From CAZTVF01 sp964616985 (GTDB taxonomy: Bacteria > Planctomycetota > Phycisphaerae > SM23-33): a stretch of 24,396 nucleotides of DNA. The DNA lies in contig CAZTVF010000084.1 in assembly GCA_964616985.1 (NCBI GenBank), forward strand, positions 1-24,396, written 5' to 3'. This document shows, in pieces, positions 17,126-22,884 of the stretch (within the stretch, counting starts at the first letter, position 1; the number at the start of each line of letters is the position of its first letter). Under the pieces are notes generated by a model. That model was not told where the DNA came from. It did no database searches and worked only from the letters and a program-made list of their open reading frames with translations. Both the position numbers and the translations under genes were made by a program.

Positions 17126-17146
17126 AATGACCAATGACCAATGACG
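17126..17146. repeat. Heptamer-period repeat, AATGACC type
   Basis: AATGACC, AATGACC, AATGACG in exact phase, 33 bases from the end of the Rieske-FAD gene. They use the same word as the array at 13441-13498. Confidence 0.65.
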
Positions 17147-17178
17147 CAATTGGTCGCAGCTGCCTCAGGCGCATACGC

Positions 17179-18747
17179 TCATACGTGCACCAGAGGCTCG
17201 TGTTTGAGTTGGCGGCGGATATCGGCGAGGGTGGGGATGCCGGTGGCGCGGATGATCTCGCTGATGATGCAGAGCTTCTGGTCTTCCTTGCACCCGGCCG
17301 CGGCCAGGACCCCGCCCTTCTTGAGGTAGTAGGCGATGAACTGGCGGCTGCTCACGTCGCCGTCGTAGACGATCTCGTCCCAATCCTGCGCAAAGCCCAC
17401 GTAGCGGGTGTTGACCTTGTACTGGTTGGTCCAGAAGAACGGCACGTCGCGGTACTGCACGTCGCGGCCGGCCATGTGCTGGGCGGCGTAGCGACCCAGC
17501 TGCTGGGCGAGTCGCCAGTGCTCGATGCGGATCGGCAGGCCCGTCCGCCAGTCGACGAAGCGTGCGATGTCGCCGGCGGCGTAGATGTCGTCGGTGACCT
17601 GCAGGTGGCGGTTGACGTTCACGCTGCCGTCCTCGTTGATGTGCACGCCCTTGAGGTAGTTGGTGATCGGCCGCACGCCGATGCCGATGACGACCATGTC
17701 GGTCTCGATCCGCTGCCCGTCTTCCAGCACGGCCGCCTGGACCTTGCCCTGGCCCTCGAAGCGGGCGACCTTGTAGCCGAGGTGGAACTTCGTTCCATTC
17801 TGCTCGTGCAGGAGGCGGTACATGTTGCCGATCTCGCTGCCGAAGGTGGATTCGAACGGCGTCTGCTCGGGCGCCACCACCGTCACCGCCACGCCGCGGC
17901 CGCCGATGGACGCCGCCACCTCCATGCCGATGAAACTCGCCCCGACCACCAGGCACCGCTTGGCCGCGGTCACCTGGGCGCGGATGCGTTCGCAGTCGTC
18001 GTACCGCCTCAGCAGGAATACGTTAGCCAGGTCCGCGCCCGGCACGTTCAGCGGGATCGGGTCGCTGCCGGTGGCGAGCAGTAGCTTGTCGAAGCGGATG
18101 CCCTGGCCGTGATCGCAGGTGATCGTCCTGGCGGCGGCGTCCACCTCGCGGACCTCCACGCCGGTCTTCAGTTCGATGCCATGGCGTTCGTAAAAGCCCT
18201 CGTCGCGAACGAAGGGCTTGCGGGCGTCGGCCTTGGCCAGGTATCGCTTGGACAACTCCGTGCGATCGTACGGCAGACAGTCCTCGCGGCTGACCATGAG
18301 CAGCCTGCCGGCGAAGCCTTCCTGCCGCAGCGTCTGGGCGGCCAGCATGCTGGCGGCGCCGGTGCCCAGGACGACATAGGTGCGGGCGTCGGCGGGGTCG
18401 CGGGAAACCATCGGCGGTTCGCACGAATCAGGCAGCTTGTCGGGAAGCGTAGCGATGACGTTGCCATCGAGGAGCTTCACGTCGTAGCGCGGCAGGCCGT
18501 CCAGCGTGGGCGGCTCGTCCAGGCCGCCGGTCTCGACGTCGAAGACGCTCTGGTGCCACGGGCAGCGGAGGCGCCCGTCGTGAAGGATGCCCTCGGCCAG
18601 CGGCGCGCCCTGGTGCGGGCAATATGCCCCGAACACGCGGTACGTGCCATTCACCCGGACCACCAGCACCGCCTGGTCCCCGATGGGGACCTCTTTCATC
18701 TGGCCGTCGGCCAGCTCATTGACCCGGGCTACGATGTGCTCGCTCAT
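17179..18747 (-). CDS. Rieske [2Fe-2S]-FAD/NAD(P) oxidoreductase (AIFM3-like ferredoxin reductase fusion)
   Basis: 522 residues. An N-terminal Rieske domain has CPHQG (Cys43, His45) and CPWHQ (Cys62, His65), the four cluster ligands at normal spacing. A two-dinucleotide-binding flavoprotein follows: FAD motif VVLGTGAASMLAAQTL near 125, PYDRTELSKRYL, NAD motif LVVGASFIGMEVAASIGG near 273, and IYAAGDIARF for the FAD ribityl site. The end is a reductase C-terminal dimerisation-type domain. It probably passes electrons between NAD(P)H and an acceptor through the built-in cluster; the acceptor is not identifiable here. ATG 18747 is chosen: AAGGAG lies 7 nt upstream and the Rieske domain starts at once. 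The open frame continues upstream but only as the shadow of the opposite-strand gene. Divergent from the baeRF gene, 165 nt apart. Confidence 0.9.
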   Translation of the reverse strand: MSEHIVARVNELADGQMKEVPIGDQAVLVVRVNGTYRVFGAYCPHQGAPLAEGILHDGRLRCPWHQSVFDVETGGLDEPPTLDGLPRYDVKLLDGNVIATLPDKLPDSCEPPMVSRDPADARTYVVLGTGAASMLAAQTLRQEGFAGRLLMVSREDCLPYDRTELSKRYLAKADARKPFVRDEGFYERHGIELKTGVEVREVDAAARTITCDHGQGIRFDKLLLATGSDPIPLNVPGADLANVFLLRRYDDCERIRAQVTAAKRCLVVGASFIGMEVAASIGGRGVAVTVVAPEQTPFESTFGSEIGNMYRLLHEQNGTKFHLGYKVARFEGQGKVQAAVLEDGQRIETDMVVIGIGVRPITNYLKGVHINEDGSVNVNRHLQVTDDIYAAGDIARFVDWRTGLPIRIEHWRLAQQLGRYAAQHMAGRDVQYRDVPFFWTNQYKVNTRYVGFAQDWDEIVYDGDVSSRQFIAYYLKKGGVLAAAGCKEDQKLCIISEIIRATGIPTLADIRRQLKHEPLVHV

Positions 18748-18776
18748 GGGCGTCTCCTTGTTCGTGCGGTCGAAGC

Positions 18777-18782
18777 ATTGTA
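18777..18782 (-). promoter_or_regulatory. Candidate -10 box of the Rieske-FAD gene
   Basis: TACAAT on the minus strand, 29 nt before the ATG. A start near 18770 would give a leader of about 23 nt containing AAGGAG. No recognisable -35 box at 16-18 nt. Confidence 0.45.
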
Positions 18783-18886
18783 GCGCCGGCGTGGGCGTGA
18801 AGGCCGGCGGCGACGCCGACGGGCTGATGTGCAGAGCGAGAGTCTCCGCTGCAAGACACGCGCCTGAGCCGAAGATCGCGGCGGCG

Positions 18887-18892
18887 TATAAT
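18887..18892 (+). promoter_or_regulatory. Candidate -10 box of the baeRF gene
   Basis: A perfect TATAAT, 20 nt before ATG 18913. A start near 18899 would leave a 14-nt leader with a G-rich ribosome-binding site (GGGGGAGGG). The -35 position holds only CTGAGC. Confidence 0.5.
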
Positions 18893-18912
18893 GGAACGAG
18901 GGGGAGGGAACA

Positions 18913-20082
18913 ATGGCCATTATTGACAGGGACGAATTCCTGGCCCTGGCAAACCACCAGGAGCCTTTCAGTGTTTCGATCTTCATGCCGGAGAATCTTG
19001 ATGGGAGGGAGATCCGACAGGACCCGATCCGGCTGAAGAACCTGCTGCTGGACGCCGAAGAGATGATGGTCGACGCGGGGATGCGGTCCAGCGAGGCGCG
19101 CGACCGGCTCGACATCGCCCGTCGGAACTTGCTGGACAACGCCGAGTTCTGGCGGCATGTGAAGGGCGGGTTGGCGGTCTTTATCGACGCCAGCGGGGCC
19201 CAGTGGTATCGCGTGCCGTTTCCCATGCGCGATCTGGTGATCGTCAACGAGCGGTTCCATCTCAAGCCCTTGGTCTGCCTCATCAGCGATGAGATGCGGT
19301 TCTACATGCTGGCGATGAGCCAGGAGGCCGTGCGGCTGTTCCGCTGCGGACGATATGACTTCGATGAAGTCCCGCTTCATGGCCTGCCGAAGGATTTCGG
19401 GGAATTCCTGAACGTGTTCGAATCGTCCAAGCAGGTTCAGTCCCATGCCGGCGGCGGCACCAGAGAGTCGGGCATCTTCCATGGTCAGGGAACGACCAAC
19501 GACAAGGCCGTGCAGAAGAAGCGGCTGTTCGAGTACTGCCAGATGATCGATGGTGCGGTGCAGCGGAGGCTGGCCCGAGAGCGGGCGCCGCTGGTGCTGG
19601 CGGCGGCCGAGCCGATGGTGGGCGTGTACCGCCAGGCGAGCCGATATTCGGGCCTGCATCGTGCCGTGGTCGAGGGCAACCCGGACCTCGTGCCGCTGGC
19701 CGACCTGCATGGCGGGGCGGTGGCGGCGCTGGCCGAGGCATTTGCGTCAGAACGCCAGGGGGCAGTCAACGCGCTGATGGAGGTCTACGGCGGGCCGCGG
19801 GCCTCGGACGATCTCGAACGCGTTGTGCTGGCCGCCGACGAGGGGCAGGTGGAGACGATCTTCGTCTCGGCCGATCGCCAATGCTGGGGAGAATACGACC
19901 GCCAGGAACGTCGCGTGAATCGGCACGAGAAGTGCCAGGCAGGGGACATGGACCTGCTGGATTTCGCCGCCTGCCGCACGCTGTGCAACGGCGGCAAGGC
20001 CTACGTTCTGCCGGTAGATCAGATGCCGGTTGGCTCCGACATCGCGGCCATCTTCCGCTATGCCCCCGTGACGTCGCGGTAG
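18913..20082 (+). CDS. Bacterial archaeo-eukaryotic release factor (baeRF) family protein
   Basis: 389 residues. The sequence follows the layout of the baeRF families, relatives of eRF1/Pelota found in bacteria. An N-terminal alpha/beta part (VSIFMPENLD, then LAVFIDASGAQWYRVPFP) is followed by RLFRCGRYDFDEVPLHGLP (141-159). A loop AGGGTRESGIFHGQGTTND (179-197) is followed by a long helix and APLVLAAAEPMVGVYRQ (225-241). The C-terminal domain (about 282-385) has GQVETIFVSADRQCWG. These proteins are predicted to act at the ribosome in termination or rescue; direct evidence is limited. HGQG at 190-193 occupies the order position of the eRF1 GGQ loop, but equivalence is only my inference. The start is fixed by GGGGGAGGG upstream. 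It is followed by a small gene homologous to its C-terminal domain. Confidence 0.8.
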   Translation: MAIIDRDEFLALANHQEPFSVSIFMPENLDGREIRQDPIRLKNLLLDAEEMMVDAGMRSSEARDRLDIARRNLLDNAEFWRHVKGGLAVFIDASGAQWYRVPFPMRDLVIVNERFHLKPLVCLISDEMRFYMLAMSQEAVRLFRCGRYDFDEVPLHGLPKDFGEFLNVFESSKQVQSHAGGGTRESGIFHGQGTTNDKAVQKKRLFEYCQMIDGAVQRRLARERAPLVLAAAEPMVGVYRQASRYSGLHRAVVEGNPDLVPLADLHGGAVAALAEAFASERQGAVNALMEVYGGPRASDDLERVVLAADEGQVETIFVSADRQCWGEYDRQERRVNRHEKCQAGDMDLLDFAACRTLCNGGKAYVLPVDQMPVGSDIAAIFRYAPVTSR

Positions 20083-20094
20083 ACGCGGCGGTGC

Positions 20095-20100
20095 TAAGAT
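20095..20100 (+). promoter_or_regulatory. Weak -10 candidate before the mini-baeRF gene
   Basis: TAAGAT, 93 nt upstream of ATG 20194, with no -35 match. The gap to the preceding stop is 111 nt, so read-through from the baeRF gene is equally possible. Confidence 0.2.
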
Positions 20101-20193
20101 AGGTGGTGGCCGGTGAGGTGGCGACCTGGGAAGGCCCCCACCCAGAACCAAGACAGCCGCGGCGAACAGGACAGTGGCGAGAAAGGAGTCCCC

Positions 20194-20613
20194 ATGGTGT
20201 TTGATTTCTTGCGGCGCATTCCCGAAAAGTCGCTTGAGCCCGGGGTCGGGCCCGATGCAAAGTCGATGGCGATGGAACATGATCGCACCCGCAATGCGGC
20301 AGCGAGGCAGTTCGCCTCCCTAGCCGCCAGCCCGCGCGCGTCAATGGACGTCAAGACAATCGTGGCGGCTGCGGCGCGGGGGCAGGTGGAGTTGCTGTTC
20401 ATCTCGGTGGACGACGCGTGCTGGGGCAGATTCAGCCCTGCCGCCGGCGGGGCCCGAGTGCACGTGATGCAGCATCCCGGCGACGAGGATTTGCTTCGCG
20501 TGGCGGCCCGCCTGGCATCGCAGTCGGGAGCAACCGTGTATGCTGTTGCCCGCGAGCTGATGCCCGTCAACGCCCCGATCTGTGCGACGATCAAGACGAC
20601 CGCGGCGGCGTGA
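20194..20613 (+). CDS. Stand-alone baeRF C-terminal-domain protein
   Basis: 139 residues. From about residue 30 onward it aligns with the last 105 residues of the preceding baeRF protein. In one ungapped 28-residue block (residues 53-80 here) 13 positions are identical, including GQVE, the F-x-S-x-D strand and CWG. A further shared stretch is DLL near 89-91 and a late MPV. The N-terminal 29 residues (MVFDFLRRIPEKSLEP...) have no counterpart. The protein therefore carries only the eRF1-domain-3-like fold, without the catalytic-loop region. ATG 20194 has AAAGGAG at 20182-20188; a GTG-led extension upstream reads as non-conserved sequence. Function unknown; it could partner or compete with the full-length protein. 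It ends at a shared bidirectional terminator. Confidence 0.75.
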   Translation: MVFDFLRRIPEKSLEPGVGPDAKSMAMEHDRTRNAAARQFASLAASPRASMDVKTIVAAAARGQVELLFISVDDACWGRFSPAAGGARVHVMQHPGDEDLLRVAARLASQSGATVYAVARELMPVNAPICATIKTTAAA

Positions 20614-20634
20614 CAACGAACTCCGCGCAAAAAG

Positions 20635-20662
20635 AAAGGGCCACCGGATGGTGGCCCTTTTT
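20635..20662. terminator. Bidirectional Rho-independent terminator
   Basis: A perfect 11-bp stem AAAGGGCCACC (20635-20645) with 20650-20660 and a GGAT tetraloop. The plus strand continues as a T-run from the 3' arm (CCCTTTTTATT), and the minus strand also ends in a T-run (CCCTTTCTTTTT). It serves the mini-baeRF gene and the convergent RRM gene. Confidence 0.92.
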
Positions 20663-20681
20663 ATTGGCTGCTCAGGGGGGA

Positions 20682-21023
20682 TTAGAAGCGACGATTGCCG
20701 CCGCCGCTGCGCCCGCCGCCGAAGCCGCCCTTGCCGCCGCCGCCACCGCCACCGCCGCCGCGGGGACCGCGGTCTTCACGGGGCTTGGCTTCGTTCACGG
20801 TCAGGGGGCGACCACTGTAGTCCTTGCCGTTCAGCGCTTCGATGGCCGTGGCAGCTTCGCTGTCGCTGCCCATCTCGACGAATCCGAAGCCCTTGCTCCG
20901 GCCCGTCATCTTGTCAATGATTACCTGCGCGCTCTCGACGGTCCCGTGCTGAGAGAACAGCTGGTTCAGGTCAGCATCGTTGACGTCATAGGGGAGGTTC
21001 CCAACATACAGCTTCTTGCCCAT
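20682..21023 (-). CDS. Single-RRM, glycine-rich RNA-binding protein
   Basis: 113 residues. One RNA recognition motif covers residues 3-80: RNP2 is LYVGNL (5-10) and RNP1 is KGFGFVEM (44-51), with the aromatic residues that stack on RNA bases intact. The tail (about 85-113) is almost only Gly with Arg, Phe and Lys, like cold-induced Rbp proteins of cyanobacteria and other bacteria. It probably binds single-stranded RNA, and cold or stress induction is typical of the family. AGGAG lies ahead of the ATG on the minus strand. The gene stands alone with its own terminator. Its 388-base upstream gap suggests a long 5' leader or extra control, as often seen for cold-shock genes (inference). Confidence 0.94.
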   Translation of the reverse strand: MGKKLYVGNLPYDVNDADLNQLFSQHGTVESAQVIIDKMTGRSKGFGFVEMGSDSEAATAIEALNGKDYSGRPLTVNEAKPREDRGPRGGGGGGGGGKGGFGGGRSGGGNRRF

Positions 21024-21411
21024 CTTCAGTCTCCTGTGTCATAAGGGCATTTTCGACCCGCTTTTTCTCTTTCCGGGTCTGGTGCGAAAGTGGCCGCGCA
21101 TCGGCCTGATTCTGGGGACGCACGCGAGAGATGCGATTCGAACCTATCGAGGCGCTATTTCTTCCCGTCGGACATTCCCGAACGAAAACAAGTTTAACCC
21201 GCCGCTGCAACAAAAGAAAGCAAATATGCCAAGATTTTACCTACCCCAAACCCGGGGTCAAAAAGCTTCTCGGCGGGCATTTTCCCCCTTTGGCGGCGTG
21301 CCGATCGTCCTATGTTGGATTAGGAGCATGTCCCGCAAGCCGGACCCACCGGGGCCTGGCGGAAGGACCAACGGATCCCGCCGACCCAGTCGGGGGGAGG
21401 AGGAACTGTTT
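21024..21411. other. 388-base gap between divergent genes, no gene seen
   Basis: This lies between the RRM gene (minus) and a secreted repeat protein (plus). An A+T-rich stretch sits at about 21180-21245, unusual for the window. An inverted pair GACCCG/CGGGTC brackets an A-rich loop at 21055-21079, within the RRM leader. A weak -10-like TATGTT is at 21311-21316 on the plus strand. A run like a tRNA T-loop (GGTTCGAATC, minus strand) has no supporting stem. No open frame here looks coding. Confidence 0.5.
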
Positions 21412-22353
21412 ATGAGGACACTGATGATTCTCAGTTTGGGGGCTTTCGTCGTCGCGATCTCCGCTCAATCGGTACGTGCGTGCCCTGTCGGCACGGCGGA
21501 TGGCAATAGCGAGGAAACTGCCATCGTGAACGACCAGACGACCGCTACCCTCGTGCCACTCAGCTACCGTGACGATTTCCGGCGACTCTGGGGGCGGGTC
21601 GAGGATGACACCAAGGACTTCCTCGGCGATCTTCGCGACGAACTCGCCGATGACGCCGCAAAGGCCGACGCCGCCACGGCCGCCCCGGTGGTCAAGGAGT
21701 ACGGCGAGAGAGGCCGCATGTTCGGCGACTATCGCTATGGGGAGTTCAGGGACTATCGCCACGAGTTCGGCGAAGGTCTTGAGGAGAAGGATCTCAAGGA
21801 CGGGACGAACGACGATCTGGACGCCAACGCCATTGACGCCAATGTGATCGCCCCGGTCATTACGCCCATCGATCGCAAGGAGTACAAGGAGTACCGCCAC
21901 GAATTCGGCGAAGGGCTCAAAGGCGAGGATTGCAAGGACGGCTTGGATGATGGCCTGGACGCCAACGTCATTGACGCCAATGTGATCGCCCCGGTCGTGA
22001 TGCCCATCGATCGCAAGGAGTACAAGGAGTTCGGGCGAGATCTGGGCGATGGGCTCAAGGACGAGATGGATGACGGCATGGGGTGCGACGCGGTGGACGC
22101 CAATGCTGTCGTGCCGACGCCCGCCCCGGTGAGCCTCAAGAAGTTCGGCCGCCACGAGGGCAGGGACGAGGAATTGGGCGAGAGACGCGAGGATGACTTC
22201 GGCATCGACGACGGCGCCGAGCACCTCGCGCCGGTCCCGGCGCCAGTGCCAACGCCAGAGCCAACTCCGGTGCCTGTGCCGGAGCCGACTCCGGTCCCGC
22301 TGCCCGTTCCGGAACCTACACCCGCACCCACCACGCCGGAGATTGGCGTGTAG
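21412..22353 (+). CDS. Secreted acidic repeat protein with proline-rich tail, unknown function
   Basis: 313 residues. The signal peptide is residues 1-23 (LMILSLGAFVVAISAQSVRA, cut before CPVG). The mature part is rich in Asp, Glu and Lys/Arg. Two near-identical 46-residue repeats cover 115-160 and 161-206, each with FGEGL, DANVIDANVIAPV-type and PIDRKEYKE segments. A decayed third copy runs from 207 to about 250. The tail (about 275-308) is a Pro-x ladder (PVPAPVPTPEPTPVP...), as in cell-wall or periplasm-spanning linkers. No catalytic domain is visible. ATG 21412 follows GGAGGAGG; the frame is open further upstream but lacks protein-like content. I infer an exported structural or surface-associated protein, possibly paired with the next gene. 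Unrecognised family. Confidence 0.75.
   Translation: MRTLMILSLGAFVVAISAQSVRACPVGTADGNSEETAIVNDQTTATLVPLSYRDDFRRLWGRVEDDTKDFLGDLRDELADDAAKADAATAAPVVKEYGERGRMFGDYRYGEFRDYRHEFGEGLEEKDLKDGTNDDLDANAIDANVIAPVITPIDRKEYKEYRHEFGEGLKGEDCKDGLDDGLDANVIDANVIAPVVMPIDRKEYKEFGRDLGDGLKDEMDDGMGCDAVDANAVVPTPAPVSLKKFGRHEGRDEELGERREDDFGIDDGAEHLAPVPAPVPTPEPTPVPVPEPTPVPLPVPEPTPAPTTPEIGV
21754..22029 (+). repeat. Two tandem 138-bp coding repeats
   Basis: Units 21754-21891 and 21892-22029, each 46 codons. The stretches starting at 21820 and 21958 are nearly identical in DNA over about 70 bases, pointing to recent duplication or gene conversion. A diverged third copy follows. Confidence 0.85.
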
Positions 22354-22410
22354 CGGATGACGGCAGACGCAGCCACGACGGCTGCACCTCGGCCGCAAGA
22401 ACAGCAATGG

Positions 22411-22449
22411 AAGGCGGATGGCGGAATGGGCTGCCATCCGCCTTTCCAT
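22411..22449 (+). terminator. Hairpin terminator after the acidic repeat protein
   Basis: A perfect 12-bp stem (22411-22422 with 22433-22444) with a 10-nt loop, extendable to about 16 bp across a one-base bulge (to 22449). It sits 57 bases after the stop. The 3' side has only CCTTTCC, so the U-tract is weak. Confidence 0.55.
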
Positions 22450-22474
22450 GGCGCCAGGCCTGGAGTCTCGCGGC

Positions 22475-22480
22475 TATGCT
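22475..22480 (+). promoter_or_regulatory. Candidate -10 box of the Cys-motif protein gene
   Basis: TATGCT, 24 nt before ATG 22505. No -35 match at 17 nt. Placed right after the preceding terminator, so independent transcription is likely. Confidence 0.35.
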
Positions 22481-22504
22481 TTGACAGGGAGGCAGACGGA
22501 GGAC

Positions 22505-22816
22505 ATGAACATGTCACGACTATCGCTGATCACATTCACGTGCATTGTTGCCGTGGGCGCTTTCTCGTGGGCGGCATCGCCAGGCGACGACGGCTGCATC
22601 GATCGCGGCTATGGAGAACCGACGTATTGTCCGCCGCGACCGACGGCTGCGACTTCCCCCGCCGCCGACGCGGGCGCTTGCGTTGAGGGCGGCATGGGTG
22701 AGGCCGCGGCCAGCTACTGCCCGTTGCCTTCAGCGCCGGCAGCGCCCGCACCCGCGCCGGAGTCCCGCTGCATCGATGGCGGCTATGGCGACTCGACCTA
22801 CTGCAGCGTGCGGTAG
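22505..22816 (+). CDS. Small secreted protein with three C-x-G-x-G-x-Y-C modules
   Basis: 103 residues. The signal peptide is residues 1-24 (SLITFTCIVAVGAFSWAA). Three modules follow: CIDRGYGEPTYC (31-42), CVEGGMGEAAASYC (59-72) and CIDGGYGDSTYC (89-100), joined by Ala/Pro-rich linkers. Each has paired cysteines 10-12 residues apart, an acidic residue near the first, and Gly-x-Gly-acidic in the middle. Disulfide-closed loops or metal/heme ligation are both possible; this is inference. ATG 22505 has GGAGGAC upstream; a second ATG two codons later is also usable. I recognise no family. It follows another secreted repeat protein, so the two may share a role. Confidence 0.7.
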   Translation: MNMSRLSLITFTCIVAVGAFSWAASPGDDGCIDRGYGEPTYCPPRPTAATSPAADAGACVEGGMGEAAASYCPLPSAPAAPAPAPESRCIDGGYGDSTYCSVR

Positions 22817-22873
22817 AGGCGGCGGGCTGGCCACCTCATTTCCCGGGGGCGAAGAACGCGGTCGCCTTCTCAC

Positions 22874-22879
22874 TACAAT
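22874..22879 (+). promoter_or_regulatory. -10-like TACAAT at the pncB start (possible leaderless transcript)
   Basis: TACAAT ends 5 nt before ATG 22885, and no Shine-Dalgarno sequence precedes that ATG. If this is a -10 box, transcription would begin at the ATG itself, making the message leaderless. No -35 box is visible. Confidence 0.3.
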
Positions 22880-22884
22880 GGCGC

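Noticed and set aside
18748..19710. N-terminal extension of the Rieske-FAD frame by 321 codons
   Set aside because: The extension lies antisense to the baeRF gene, while the AAGGAG-preceded ATG at 18747 starts exactly at the Rieske domain.
21125..21160. tRNA-like T-loop word (GGTTCGAATC on the minus strand)
   Set aside because: The flanking bases do not form the 5-bp T stem, and no acceptor, D or anticodon arm can be built around it.
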